Source of the DNA: Streptosporangiaceae bacterium
GTDB taxonomy: Bacteria; Actinomycetota; Actinomycetes; Streptosporangiales; Streptosporangiaceae
Reading direction: 5' to 3'
Assembly: GCA_030039095.1 (NCBI GenBank)
Contig: JASHQP010000522.1
Location: forward strand, 1 to 8,840
DNA: 8,840 bases
Shown piece after piece: positions 1-5,482 of this stretch (position 1 is its first letter; every line of letters starts with the position of its first letter). The notes under the pieces are model-generated. The model searched no databases, was not told the DNA's origin, and worked only from the letters and a program-made list of their open reading frames with translations. Both the position numbers and the translations under genes were made by a program.

Positions 1-521
1 GCTCGGGCTCGCTCACCTTCGGCATGCTCGAACGCTGGTTCCATGGCGTCCAGGTCCTGCTGCAACAGCCCGTGGGACTTCGCGACGGTGCGCCATCGCG
101 TTGCCGCTCGTGTGACCTCAGCCAGGATTTCGAGGCAGCCTTGCTCGTTGAGCCGGAACCGCAGCGCTCCCTGTCGCAGGTCGTCTCGGACGCCGAGCAG
201 CAGGTCGACCTCACTCATCGAGCGTGGGGCCGTTGCTGCGGCTTTCGCCCGGGCTCGCTCGGCGCGCTGGATCAGCGTCCGTCCCCATCGGTCTGGTGAA
301 CTGTCGGCGAACGCGCCGAAAAGCGCACGGCCGACGGGTGTCTGCAGCGTGCCGGTGACCAGGGGCAGCCCCGGGTCCAAGGCGTAGGCGCCTGGGTCTG
401 CGAGGTATCTGTCGTTGTAGACGAAGCTGGCCGACTCGATTCCGCGGCGGCGGTGAGGATACATCCGACCGGCCAGAGGATTCTGTTCGCCGACCGCGAC
501 ATAGACCTCGACGTCGCTCAC
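1..521 (-). CDS. hipA: HipA-family serine/threonine kinase toxin, N-terminal part (cut by window edge)
   Basis: Translating the minus strand from a GTG at 521 gives 173 open codons that run off the left edge. The protein begins MSDVEVYVAVGEQ. It then shows the N-terminal (Couple_hipA) pattern: SFVYNDRYL near residues 33-41, a LDPGLPL segment, and ADSSPDRWGRTL near residue 80. That arrangement is typical of HipA proteins of type II toxin-antitoxin modules, which phosphorylate a target such as glutamyl-tRNA synthetase when not held by HipB. The kinase domain with its catalytic Asp lies outside the window, so activity cannot be judged. There is no SD-like site of its own. The GTG start overlaps the HipB TGA stop (GTGA, 521-518), which implies translational coupling to the antitoxin. 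The family is clear; the exact target and integrity are not. Confidence 0.85.
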   Translation of the reverse strand, partial: MSDVEVYVAVGEQNPLAGRMYPHRRRGIESASFVYNDRYLADPGAYALDPGLPLVTGTLQTPVGRALFGAFADSSPDRWGRTLIQRAERARAKAAATAPRSMSEVDLLLGVRDDLRQGALRFRLNEQGCLEILAEVTRAATRWRTVAKSHGLLQQDLDAMEPAFEHAEGERAR

Positions 522-838
522 GGCCTTTGCCCCGGCCTTGGCGGGCGCACCCGCTCAGGCAGCGCCTCCTCCGACCGGAGACGACCCTCGTCTGTCGCAT
601 ACGGGTCAAGCGCCGCCACTAGCGAGTCAAGCACCCCGAGCGCTCGGGCCACCCTCAGGACGCTTTCCATGCTGGCGCCCTGACCGTTCTCCAACCGCAT
701 GACGGTATGGCGTGACACCCCGGCGCGGTCGGCGACCTGAGCGGCCGTCAGCCGCCGCAATCGCCGCCACGTAGCGAGTTCCTCACCGATGCGCCGCTGG
801 CCGTTAGCCACCGCGATCGGTGTTCTCGACACCGCCAT
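518..838 (-). CDS. hipB: HipB-like XRE-family antitoxin / autorepressor
   Basis: This is a 106-residue helix-turn-helix protein. The XRE/Cro fold is visible at about residues 17-65: RRIGEELATWRRLRRLT, then AAQVADRAGVSRHTVMRLENG with the recognition helix around SRHTVMRLE. The Arg/Pro-rich tail (residues 80-106) may contact the toxin or DNA. I chose the ATG at 838. The in-frame GTG at 868 adds ten residues but has no SD before it, whereas the ATG has AGGGG four bases upstream and AGGAGAGG about 15 bases upstream. The gene lies directly before hipA with a 4-base overlap, the usual antitoxin-toxin order. HipB proteins normally neutralise HipA and repress their own operon; here that is inferred from family and context. 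Confidence 0.85.
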   Translation of the reverse strand: MAVSRTPIAVANGQRRIGEELATWRRLRRLTAAQVADRAGVSRHTVMRLENGQGASMESVLRVARALGVLDSLVAALDPYATDEGRLRSEEALPERVRPPRPGQRP

Positions 839-870
839 GGAACCCCTAAAGTTCCTCTCCTGGGACACTA

Positions 871-884
871 ACAGATCTAGAGTA
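871..884 (-). promoter_or_regulatory. Candidate hipBA -10 box with overlapping operator half
   Basis: On the minus strand TACTCT (884-879) fits the actinobacterial TANNNT -10 pattern and would start transcription near 872, about 34 bases before the HipB ATG at 838. The leader would carry the AGGAGAGG and AGGGG purine tracts. No clear -35 hexamer is visible. The 11-bp repeat copy at 871-881 overlaps the -10 box and start point, a natural place for autorepression. This is inference from position only. Confidence 0.35.
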
Positions 885-1017
885 GCATATTTACAACTTT
901 AAAGAAGCGACCGCTTCGCAGAACTGTCTAGTCCCACAGCGAGCACACCCAGCATGCGACGGGCTCAGCTAGGTAGCAATAGTGCAACCGTAAAGCTCTT
1001 AGGGTTACAGATCTAGA
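871..1017. repeat. 11-bp direct repeat ACAGATCTAGA, candidate HipB operators
   Basis: ACAGATCTAGA occurs at 871-881 and again at 1007-1017, each centred on the palindrome TCTAGA. Both copies lie in the AT-richer stretch upstream of hipB. Between them are two further palindromes, CTTTAAAG (897-904) and GAAGCG-AC-CGCTTC (904-917), the latter with perfect 6-bp arms. Paired repeats upstream of an XRE antitoxin gene are often operator sites, but no binding consensus for this HipB is known to me. Confidence 0.4.
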
Positions 1018-1545
1018 ACTCTATGCCCAGCCACAAAGACCCAACTCGACATCACCACCCGCATCGGCCCCGCCGCCGTCAGCGGCGACCCGCGCCTCGC
1101 CGAGCGGCTCGTCCGCAACCTGGTCGACAACGCCATCCGCTACAACCAGCCCGCCGGAAGCATCGATATCTGCACAGCAACCCGGTCCGGCTGCGCAGTC
1201 CTGACTGTCGCCAACACCGGGCCGCCGGTCCCCGCGGCCGAAGTGAACCGGCTCTTCCAGCCCTTCCAGCGGCTCACCCCGCAGCCAGGCAGCCACCCGC
1301 ACGGCAGCGGGCTCGGGCTGGCCCTCGGGGTGGGGCTGGTGATCACGGTCTCCGCCGCATCGGCCGGGGCGAAAACGGCGGAATCGCAGGTGCTCGGCGC
1401 GCTGGACGGCATCGGAACCGACGTGACGACCGCGAGCGGGTTGAGGTGGTTATCTCTTGGTCAGACCGCCTGCTCTGGGCTATCTGGACTTCTCGGTGAA
1501 CGCAACTGCGATCGAACCAGCCACCCCTCGCCTTCAAGGCAATGA
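1003..1545 (+). pseudogene. Chimeric remnant: histidine-kinase ATPase domain joined to ABC-permease N-terminus
   Basis: The frame is open from 1003 (after TAG at 1000-1002) to the stop at 1545, with no convincing start. From about 1030 it encodes a HATPase_c domain of a sensor kinase: N-box RNLVDNAIRYN (from about 1114), G1-like VANTGPPVP (about 1207), F-box LFQPFQRL (about 1252) and G2 HGSGLGLAL (about 1300). The sensor, HAMP and His-phosphoacceptor (DHp) parts are missing. From about 1318 the same frame reads LGVGLVITVSAASAG and then VLGALDGIGTDVTTA, the start of FtsX/MacB-type permeases. After about 1430 the sequence is unrecognisable until the stop. The likeliest origin is a deletion across a kinase-transporter locus that joined two genes within a GC-rich Leu/Gly stretch. 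No functional protein is expected. Confidence 0.65.
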
Positions 1546-1706
1546 ACGGCAAACAACACACGCAGAGACGACCACGGCGGTCTACGCCACCATGTTCACC
1601 CGGATCCTGCGCAAGCTCCGCGAGCCTGCCAACGGCGACCTTCTCGTGTCGCCCGCCACCACCAAGTGACAGCCAAACCCACGGACAAATGACGGACAGA
1701 TGATCA
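1546..1706. other. Stretch without a recognisable gene
   Basis: A 70-codon plus-strand frame (1457-1669) crosses this stretch and ends LRKLREPANGDLLVSPATTK, but I recognise no family, there is no RBS, and it overlaps the end of the chimeric remnant. I treat it as decayed or spacer DNA between the remnant and the tRNA-Glu terminator hairpin. Confidence 0.4.
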
Positions 1707-1738
1707 AGGCCTGACCGCCGTCACCGACGATCAGGCCT
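1707..1738 (-). terminator. Hairpin downstream of tRNA-Glu
   Basis: AGGCCTGA (1707-1714) pairs perfectly with TCAGGCCT (1731-1738). The 16-base interior contains a second small stem, CGTC/GACG (1719-1722 with 1726-1729). It begins 20 bases past the 3' end of tRNA-Glu on the minus strand. There is no long U tract, which is common in high-GC actinobacterial terminators. Confidence 0.6.
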
Positions 1739-1758
1739 CTGACCTGCAAGTATCTCAG

Positions 1759-1831
1759 TAGCCCCGACCGGATTTGAACCGGCGCTACCGCCTTGAGAGG
1801 GCGGCGTCCTGGGCCGCTAGACGACGGGGCC
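1759..1831 (-). tRNA. tRNA-Glu, anticodon CUC
   Basis: The 73-nt minus-strand sequence folds as a cloverleaf. The acceptor GGCCCCG pairs with CGGGGCU (G1-U72 wobble). The D stem is GUC/GAC, the anticodon stem CCGCC/GGCGG encloses loop CUCUCAA with anticodon CUC, and the T arm is GCCGG-UUCAAAU-CCGGU. The discriminator is A73 and no CCA is encoded. The anticodon reads GAG, the dominant Glu codon in high-GC genomes. It lies downstream of gltX and tRNA-Gln in the same direction, with the GlsB-like gene in between on the other strand. The T loop carries UUCAAAU rather than the more usual UUCGAAU, which is acceptable variation. Confidence 0.96.
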
Positions 1832-1920
1832 AGGCACCACGTACACCGCAAATCACGCAGACCTGCGAGCGAGCCGTGAGCAGAAATTCGGCCAGGGCCT
1901 CCAGCCCCGGCCGGGCACTA

Positions 1921-1950
1921 AGGCTAGCGTACCTCGCCGAGTCGCGCCAA
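1921..1950 (-). promoter_or_regulatory. Candidate promoter for tRNA-Glu
   Basis: Minus-strand TTGGCG (1950-1945) and TAGCCT (1926-1921) are separated by 18 bases. Transcription would start near 1914, leaving a leader of about 80 nt before the tRNA 5' end at 1831. The -35 core resembles that of the tRNA-Gln candidate promoter (TTGGCC). No gene is visible in 1832-2087. Confidence 0.4.
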
Positions 1951-2087
1951 ACGCGGCACTGCCGCCGCGATGGCCCGCGCGCAAAGCCGGCAGAAGCGGC
2001 CAGGCCGAGCCCCTCGCTTCACATCAGCAACGGCAATCACACCAGCAGCGGCCCGGGCAGAACCAGTCGCAGTTCCGCCAAGATCAA

Positions 2088-2116
2088 TTGCATGTTTTGG
2101 CGCAGCAGGGTAGCTA
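2088..2116 (+). promoter_or_regulatory. Candidate promoter of the GlsB-like gene, with sigma-B-type match
   Basis: Two readings overlap. A housekeeping-type reading has TTGCAT (2088-2093), a 17-base spacer and TAGCTA (2111-2116). A stress reading has GCAT (2090-2093), a 14-base spacer and GGGTAG (2108-2113), which fits the GNNT-N14-16-GGGTA pattern described for Streptomyces sigma-B. Either would start transcription within a few bases of the ATG at 2125, giving an almost leaderless mRNA, in line with the lack of a well-placed SD. Inferred from pattern only. Confidence 0.4.
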
Positions 2117-2124
2117 ACACGACC

Positions 2125-2418
2125 ATGTTGGCATTCATCGTGCTCCTGCTCATCATCGGACTCATCGCGGGTGCCGTCGCCCGCCTCCTGGTGCCCGGTC
2201 GTGACCCCATCGGCCTGCTCGGCACCATCGTTCTCGGCATCGTTGGCTCGTTCCTCGGCGGGTTCATCTCGACGCTCGTCGAGTACCACACGCTGTCGGT
2301 GAACTCGTTCCACCTCACCGGCATCATCTGGTCGATCGTCGGCGCGATCGTGCTGCTGGTGCTGCTGAGGCTGTTCCACCTCGAGCCCGGCCGCTCCCGC
2401 CGTCGCCGCTGGATCTAA
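2125..2418 (+). CDS. GlsB/YeaQ/YmgE-family small membrane protein
   Basis: This is a 97-residue, very hydrophobic protein. Three membrane segments are apparent: residues 1-22 (MLAFIVLLLIIGLIAGAVAR), about 31-53 (Gly-rich GTIVLGIVGSFLGGF) and about 64-84 (GIIWSIVGAIVLLVLL). It ends in an Arg-rich cytoplasmic tail, RSRRRRWI. The AGAVARLLVPGRDP motif after the first segment is the family hallmark (transglycosylase-associated / GlsB stress-response proteins), and the length is usual for the family. Molecular function is not established; members are general-stress or envelope-stress associated. The ATG at 2125 matches the normal family N-terminus. An in-frame ATG at 2092 would add 11 polar residues and is less likely. 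The gene is inserted between tRNA-Gln and tRNA-Glu on the opposite strand. Confidence 0.85.
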   Translation: MLAFIVLLLIIGLIAGAVARLLVPGRDPIGLLGTIVLGIVGSFLGGFISTLVEYHTLSVNSFHLTGIIWSIVGAIVLLVLLRLFHLEPGRSRRRRWI

Positions 2419-2450
2419 GCAGCCTGGGGGACCCGGTTCCCCGGGAACAC

Positions 2451-2492
2451 ACGAACGCGGATGCCGCTCGCTCGCGGCATCCGCGCTTTCGT
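2451..2492. terminator. Strong hairpin between convergent glsB-like gene and tRNA-Gln
   Basis: CGCGGATGCCGC (2456-2467) pairs perfectly over 12 bp with GCGGCATCCGCG (2474-2485) around a 6-base loop. The stem can extend through ACGAA (2451-2455) with TTCGT (2488-2492) after a 2-base bulge. It lies 38 bases past the plus-strand stop and 10 bases past the 3' end of tRNA-Gln on the minus strand, so it probably ends both transcripts. A smaller palindrome, GTTCCC-C-GGGAAC (2436-2448), precedes it. Confidence 0.8.
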
Positions 2493-2501
2493 ACGTCTTC
2501 G

Positions 2502-2573
2502 CTGGGGTACCAGGACTCGAACCTAGACTAACGGGGCCAGAACCCGTCGGGCTGCCAATTACCCCATACCCCA
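2502..2573 (-). tRNA. tRNA-Gln, anticodon CUG
   Basis: The 72-nt minus-strand sequence folds as a cloverleaf. The acceptor UGGGGUA/UACCCCA is perfect, with U1-A72 as typical of bacterial tRNA-Gln. The D stem is GGG/CCC with loop UAAUUGGCAG. The anticodon stem ACGGG/CCCGU encloses loop UUCUGGC, giving CUG. The T arm is CUAGG-UUCGAGU-CCUGG, the discriminator is G73, and no CCA is encoded. It reads CAG, the main Gln codon at high GC. It lies 125 bases downstream of the gltX stop in the same direction. Confidence 0.96.
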
Positions 2574-2627
2574 TGGGACCCGGGCGCGGGGCCCGGCAGC
2601 GCCCCGGCAGTCCGGGCGCGCCTGTGC

Positions 2628-2658
2628 AGTGTAGCCGAAGCGCGGACGCCGCGGCCAA
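2628..2658 (-). promoter_or_regulatory. Candidate promoter for tRNA-Gln
   Basis: Minus-strand TTGGCC (2658-2653) and TACACT (2633-2628, a good TANNNT match) are 19 bases apart, between the gltX stop and tRNA-Gln. Transcription would begin near 2621. The 48-base leader before the tRNA contains a GC-rich hairpin, CGGGGC (2587-2592) with GCCCCG (2601-2606), flanked by a 9-bp direct repeat CCGGGCGCG (2580-2588 and 2612-2620). Confidence 0.45.
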
Positions 2659-2698
2659 AGAGATCTCGCTCTCGGCTGCGGTCTGCGGCCAGCCCCGG

Positions 2699-4231
2699 CT
2701 AACCCTCGGCCGCGCTCGCCGCCGCCCGAGCCAGCCGCGCGAGCGTCCGCTCCCGGCCGAGCAGTTCGATGGACTCGAACAGCGGCGGCCCGACCCTCCG
2801 CCCGGTGACCGCCACCCGCACCGCGCCGCCGAACGCGGCCTTGGGCTTCAGGCCGAGGCCGTCGACGAGCGCCGCCTGCAGCGCGCCCCTGATCGCGTCG
2901 GCCGTCCACGGATCGAGGCCCGCGAGGGCGCCGCGCGCCGCGTCGAGGGCGGGCACCGCGTCGGGGCCGAGCGAGCGAGCGGCTGCCTCCGGCTCGACCG
3001 CGAACTCGGCCTCGTCCACCAGCAGGAAGCGCAGCATGTTCGGCGCGTCGGTCAGCTTCGAGATCCGCCCCTGGATCAGCGGGGCGGCCGCGGTGACCAC
3101 GGCGAGTTCGGCCTCGGCGGGCGGGTCCCCGATCAGACCGTCTTCGGCAAGGAACGGGATGATCCGCTGTACGAAGTCGGCCGGATCCAGCTCCCGGATC
3201 TTGTCGCCGTTGATCGATTCCAGCTTGTGGACGTCGAACCGGGCGGCGTTCTTGTTCACCCGGGCCAGGTCGAACTCGGCCGCCATCTCCTCCAGCGTGA
3301 ACGACTCCCGGTTGTCCCCCGGCGACCAGCCCAGCAGGGCCAGGTAGTTGTCGAGCGCCTCCGGCAGGAAGCCCTCGTCCCGGTAGTACGTGATCGACGC
3401 GGCGCCGTAGCGCTTGCCGAGCTTCTGGCCCTCGAGCCCGAGCACGAACGGCAGGTGCGCGAACACCGGGAACTCCGGCTCGGGGACGCCCATCGCGCGG
3501 TAGACAGCAAGCTGCCGCGGGGTCGAGGACAGCAGGTCGTCGCCGCGGACGATGTGCGTGATCTTCATCAGCACGTCGTCGACCGCCACCGCGAGCGTGT
3601 AGAGCGGGCTGCCGTCCGAGCGCGCCAGCACGAAGTCGGGCACGTTGGCGTTGTCGATCGTGATCTCGCCGCGCACCAGGTCGGTGAACGTGGTCGACCC
3701 GGCGGGCATGCGCATCCGCACCACGGGCTTCCTGCCCTCGGCCCGGTACGCCTCCGCCTGGTCCGGCGTGAGCGACCGGCAGTGGCCGTCGTACCCGGTA
3801 GGCCCGCCCCCGCCCGCGCGGGCGGCCTCGCGCCGCTCGGCGAGCTCCTCCTGAGAGCAGTAGCAGTAGTACGCGTGCCCCGACTCCAGGAACTTAGCGA
3901 GCCAGTCGGCATAGATCGACATCCGCTGGCTCTGCAGGTACGGGCCGTAGGGGCCGCCGACCTCCGGGCCCTCGTCCCAGTCCAGGCCAAGCCAGCGCAG
4001 CGTCTCCAGGGCCGACTCGATGTACTCGGGCAGCACCCGGGACCGGTCGGTGTCCTCGATCCGGAAGATGAACACCCCGCCGGTATGCCGTGCGAACGCC
4101 CAGTCGAACAGCGCGGTGCGGATGTTTCCGACGTGCAGGTCCCCGCTGGGCGACGGGGCGAACCTGACCCGCACCGGCGTCCCGCCCGGGGCCGCACCCC
4201 CGGCCGCACCCCCGGCGGCGGTGTCAGTCAC
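2699..4231 (-). CDS. gltX: Glutamyl-tRNA synthetase
   Basis: This 510-residue class I aminoacyl-tRNA synthetase attaches glutamate to tRNA in the cytoplasm. The Rossmann catalytic domain starts at RVRFAPSPSG (residues 21-30) with the HIGH-type motif HVGN (33-36), followed by FRIEDTDRSR (56-65). A zinc-type cluster C123-x-C125...H150-C151 sits in the insertion domain. DDLLSSTPRQ precedes the KMSKS-type loop KLGKR (270-274). The helical anticodon-binding domain fills the C-terminus (ARVNKNAARFDVHKLESIN onward). Length is normal for the family. In bacteria lacking GlnRS this enzyme also charges tRNA-Gln with Glu for GatCAB. The GTG start at 4231 lies inside the end of the upstream hydrolase gene (8-base overlap), so translation is probably coupled. 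The Gly/Ala-rich first 18 residues are extra to the core fold. Gly272 replaces the usual Ser of K-M/L-S-K. Confidence 0.97.
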   Translation of the reverse strand: MTDTAAGGAAGGAAPGGTPVRVRFAPSPSGDLHVGNIRTALFDWAFARHTGGVFIFRIEDTDRSRVLPEYIESALETLRWLGLDWDEGPEVGGPYGPYLQSQRMSIYADWLAKFLESGHAYYCYCSQEELAERREAARAGGGGPTGYDGHCRSLTPDQAEAYRAEGRKPVVRMRMPAGSTTFTDLVRGEITIDNANVPDFVLARSDGSPLYTLAVAVDDVLMKITHIVRGDDLLSSTPRQLAVYRAMGVPEPEFPVFAHLPFVLGLEGQKLGKRYGAASITYYRDEGFLPEALDNYLALLGWSPGDNRESFTLEEMAAEFDLARVNKNAARFDVHKLESINGDKIRELDPADFVQRIIPFLAEDGLIGDPPAEAELAVVTAAAPLIQGRISKLTDAPNMLRFLLVDEAEFAVEPEAAARSLGPDAVPALDAARGALAGLDPWTADAIRGALQAALVDGLGLKPKAAFGGAVRVAVTGRRVGPPLFESIELLGRERTLARLARAAASAAEG

Positions 4232-5048
4232 TGGTGACCACGTTGGTCAGCGTGCCGATGCCCTCGATCGTCACCGACACCTCGTCACCATCCTTGAGCG
4301 GGCCGACGCCCGCGGGAGTCCCGGTCAGCAGCACGTCGCCGGGCAGCAGCGTCATCACCGCGCTCACGTACGTGATCAGCGCGGTCACGTCGTGCAGCAG
4401 CAGCGAGGTTCGCGAGTTCTGCCGGATCTCGCCGTTCACGATCGTGGTCAGCTCCAGGTCGGCCGGGTCGATGTCGGTCTCGATCCACGGCCCGAGCGGG
4501 CAGAACGTGTCGAAGCCCTTGGCCCTCGCCCACTGCCCGTCCCTGGCCTGCAGGTCGCGCGCGGTGACGTCGTTGGCGCAGGTGTAGCCGAAGATGACGT
4601 CGGGGACCCGTTCCGGCGGCACCTGGCGGCAGAGCCTGCCGATCACAACGGCGAGCTCGCCCTCGAAGTCAACGCGCTCGGATACCTGGCTGGGATAGAC
4701 GATGGGGTCCCGCGGCCCGACCACCGCCGTCGACGGCTTCAGGAAGATGATCGGGTCCTCGGGCACCTCGTTGCCCAGCTCGGCCGCGTGCTCGGCGTAG
4801 TTCCTGCCGATCGCCACGACCTTGCTCGGGAGCACGGGCGCCAGCAGCCGCACGTCGGCCAGCGGCCAGCGAGACCCGGTGAGCCGGATGGCCTCGTCGC
4901 CGACCCCGAACGGATGTCCCAGCAATTCGGCCACGACGAGCCCGCCGGGGTCCGCGCCGGTGACGGTGCCCGCGGCACCGTCCTGCCCGGCGTCCTCGAC
5001 GATTCCGTAGCCGACATCGCCGCCGTGGGCAAACCTTGCGATACGCAC
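4224..5048 (-). CDS. Fumarylacetoacetate hydrolase (FAH)-family protein
   Basis: This is a 274-residue soluble protein. It has an N-terminal FAH_N-like part (VRIARFAHGGDVGYGIVED, residues 1-19) and a catalytic domain from about 72. Family motifs are GRNYAEHAAE (81-90), IFLKPSTAVVG (101-111), DFEGELAVVIG (127-137) and GYTCANDVTARDLQ (154-167). The likely divalent-metal ligands are E129, E131 and D160. Members hydrolyse or decarboxylate 2-oxo/acylpyruvate-like substrates; the substrate here cannot be told. I start at GTG 5048 because family proteins begin with M-R-I-A-R-F; the longer frame to 5177 adds 43 low-complexity Arg-rich residues and overlaps the upstream DUF2630 gene. It overlaps gltX by 8 bases and lies 49 bases below the DUF2630 gene. 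As I recall, an FAH-family gene also precedes gltX in Streptomyces. Confidence 0.88.
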   Translation of the reverse strand: MRIARFAHGGDVGYGIVEDAGQDGAAGTVTGADPGGLVVAELLGHPFGVGDEAIRLTGSRWPLADVRLLAPVLPSKVVAIGRNYAEHAAELGNEVPEDPIIFLKPSTAVVGPRDPIVYPSQVSERVDFEGELAVVIGRLCRQVPPERVPDVIFGYTCANDVTARDLQARDGQWARAKGFDTFCPLGPWIETDIDPADLELTTIVNGEIRQNSRTSLLLHDVTALITYVSAVMTLLPGDVLLTGTPAGVGPLKDGDEVSVTIEGIGTLTNVVTSD

Positions 5049-5097
5049 GCCTGTCAGCCTACTGAGGAAGCGGGCCCGGCCGGCGCAGCGGGCGCGG

Positions 5098-5343
5098 CTA
5101 CTGCAGGTATCCCTCGACCTCGTCGGCGGGCCGCGCCGCCGTGTCACCGGGATCCTCGCTGAACTCACGCCGGGCACGGCGCTGGCGCAGCAGATCCCAG
5201 CACTGGTCCAGGGCCTCCTCGGCGGCCTTCAGCCGGGCGTGCTCCTGGTCGCTGGACAGCTCACCGGCGGCCAGTTTGGCGCGCAGATCATGCTCGGTCT
5301 TGATGAGCTCGTCAATATGCCCAAGGATTTCCCTGTCGTCCAT
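5098..5343 (-). CDS. DUF2630 family small protein
   Basis: This is an 81-residue, highly charged, mostly helical protein: MDDREILGHIDELIKTEHDL at the start, KAAEEALDQCWDLLRQRRARR in the middle, and a tail with EVEGYLQ. This matches the small actinobacterial DUF2630 family, whose function is unknown to me. A coiled-coil hairpin fold is plausible from the heptad-like spacing of Leu/Ile. I chose ATG at 5343 over the in-frame GTG at 5361 because GCAGGGAAC directly precedes the ATG and supplies a good SD. It is the first gene of a probable minus-strand unit running through the FAH gene, gltX and possibly the tRNAs. Confidence 0.85.
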   Translation of the reverse strand: MDDREILGHIDELIKTEHDLRAKLAAGELSSDQEHARLKAAEEALDQCWDLLRQRRARREFSEDPGDTAARPADEVEGYLQ

Positions 5344-5482
5344 GTTCCCTGCCGTCTGCACGATTATCGATTCGAGTGGCCTGAACGGTTAGTCCGCATG
5401 TTAATCGTCAGCACAAACGTAATCCGGCGTCCGGGGGACGTGCGACGGGGGCCCTCGCGCCCGGCGCGAACTCGGGCGGCGT
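5344..5482 (-). promoter_or_regulatory. Intergenic region upstream of the DUF2630-FAH-gltX unit
   Basis: The 139 bases between gatD and the DUF2630 gene hold no gene. A small hairpin, CGTCC-GGG-GGACG (5428-5440), could end the murT-gatD transcript but is weak. Closer to the DUF2630 gene the minus strand has a GATAAT hexamer (5370-5365 region), a plausible -10 box about 20-25 bases upstream of the ATG, without a clear -35 partner. Confidence 0.3.

Noticed and set aside
839..868. GTG start for HipB at 868
   Set aside because: No SD upstream, and the extra residues are encoded by what looks like the mRNA leader with AGGAGAGG and AGGGG tracts serving ATG 838.
1759..1831. Duplicated tRNA-Glu 3' end (att site) within the window
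   Set aside because: I looked for the T-arm and acceptor sequence in 1-1750 and found only matches of 7-8 bases such as CCGACCGG, no more than chance in GC-rich DNA.
1774..2124. Long N-terminal extension of the GlsB-like gene in the same frame
   Set aside because: It runs antisense through the tRNA-Glu gene and its promoter, is Arg/Ser-rich and lacks family similarity; homologues begin at the ATG at 2125.
2573..4237. 554-codon plus-strand open frame opposite gltX
   Set aside because: It is the antisense shadow of a GC-rich gene; composition is Arg/Val/Gly-rich with no motifs, and gltX on the other strand is unmistakable.
4020..5162. 380-codon plus-strand frame opposite the gltX start and the FAH gene
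   Set aside because: Antisense shadow; no recognisable domain, and both minus-strand genes have clear motifs.
5049..5177. 43-residue extension of the FAH protein
   Set aside because: Overlaps the DUF2630 gene, is Arg/Ser-rich and precedes the normal family start V-R-I-A-R-F at 5048.
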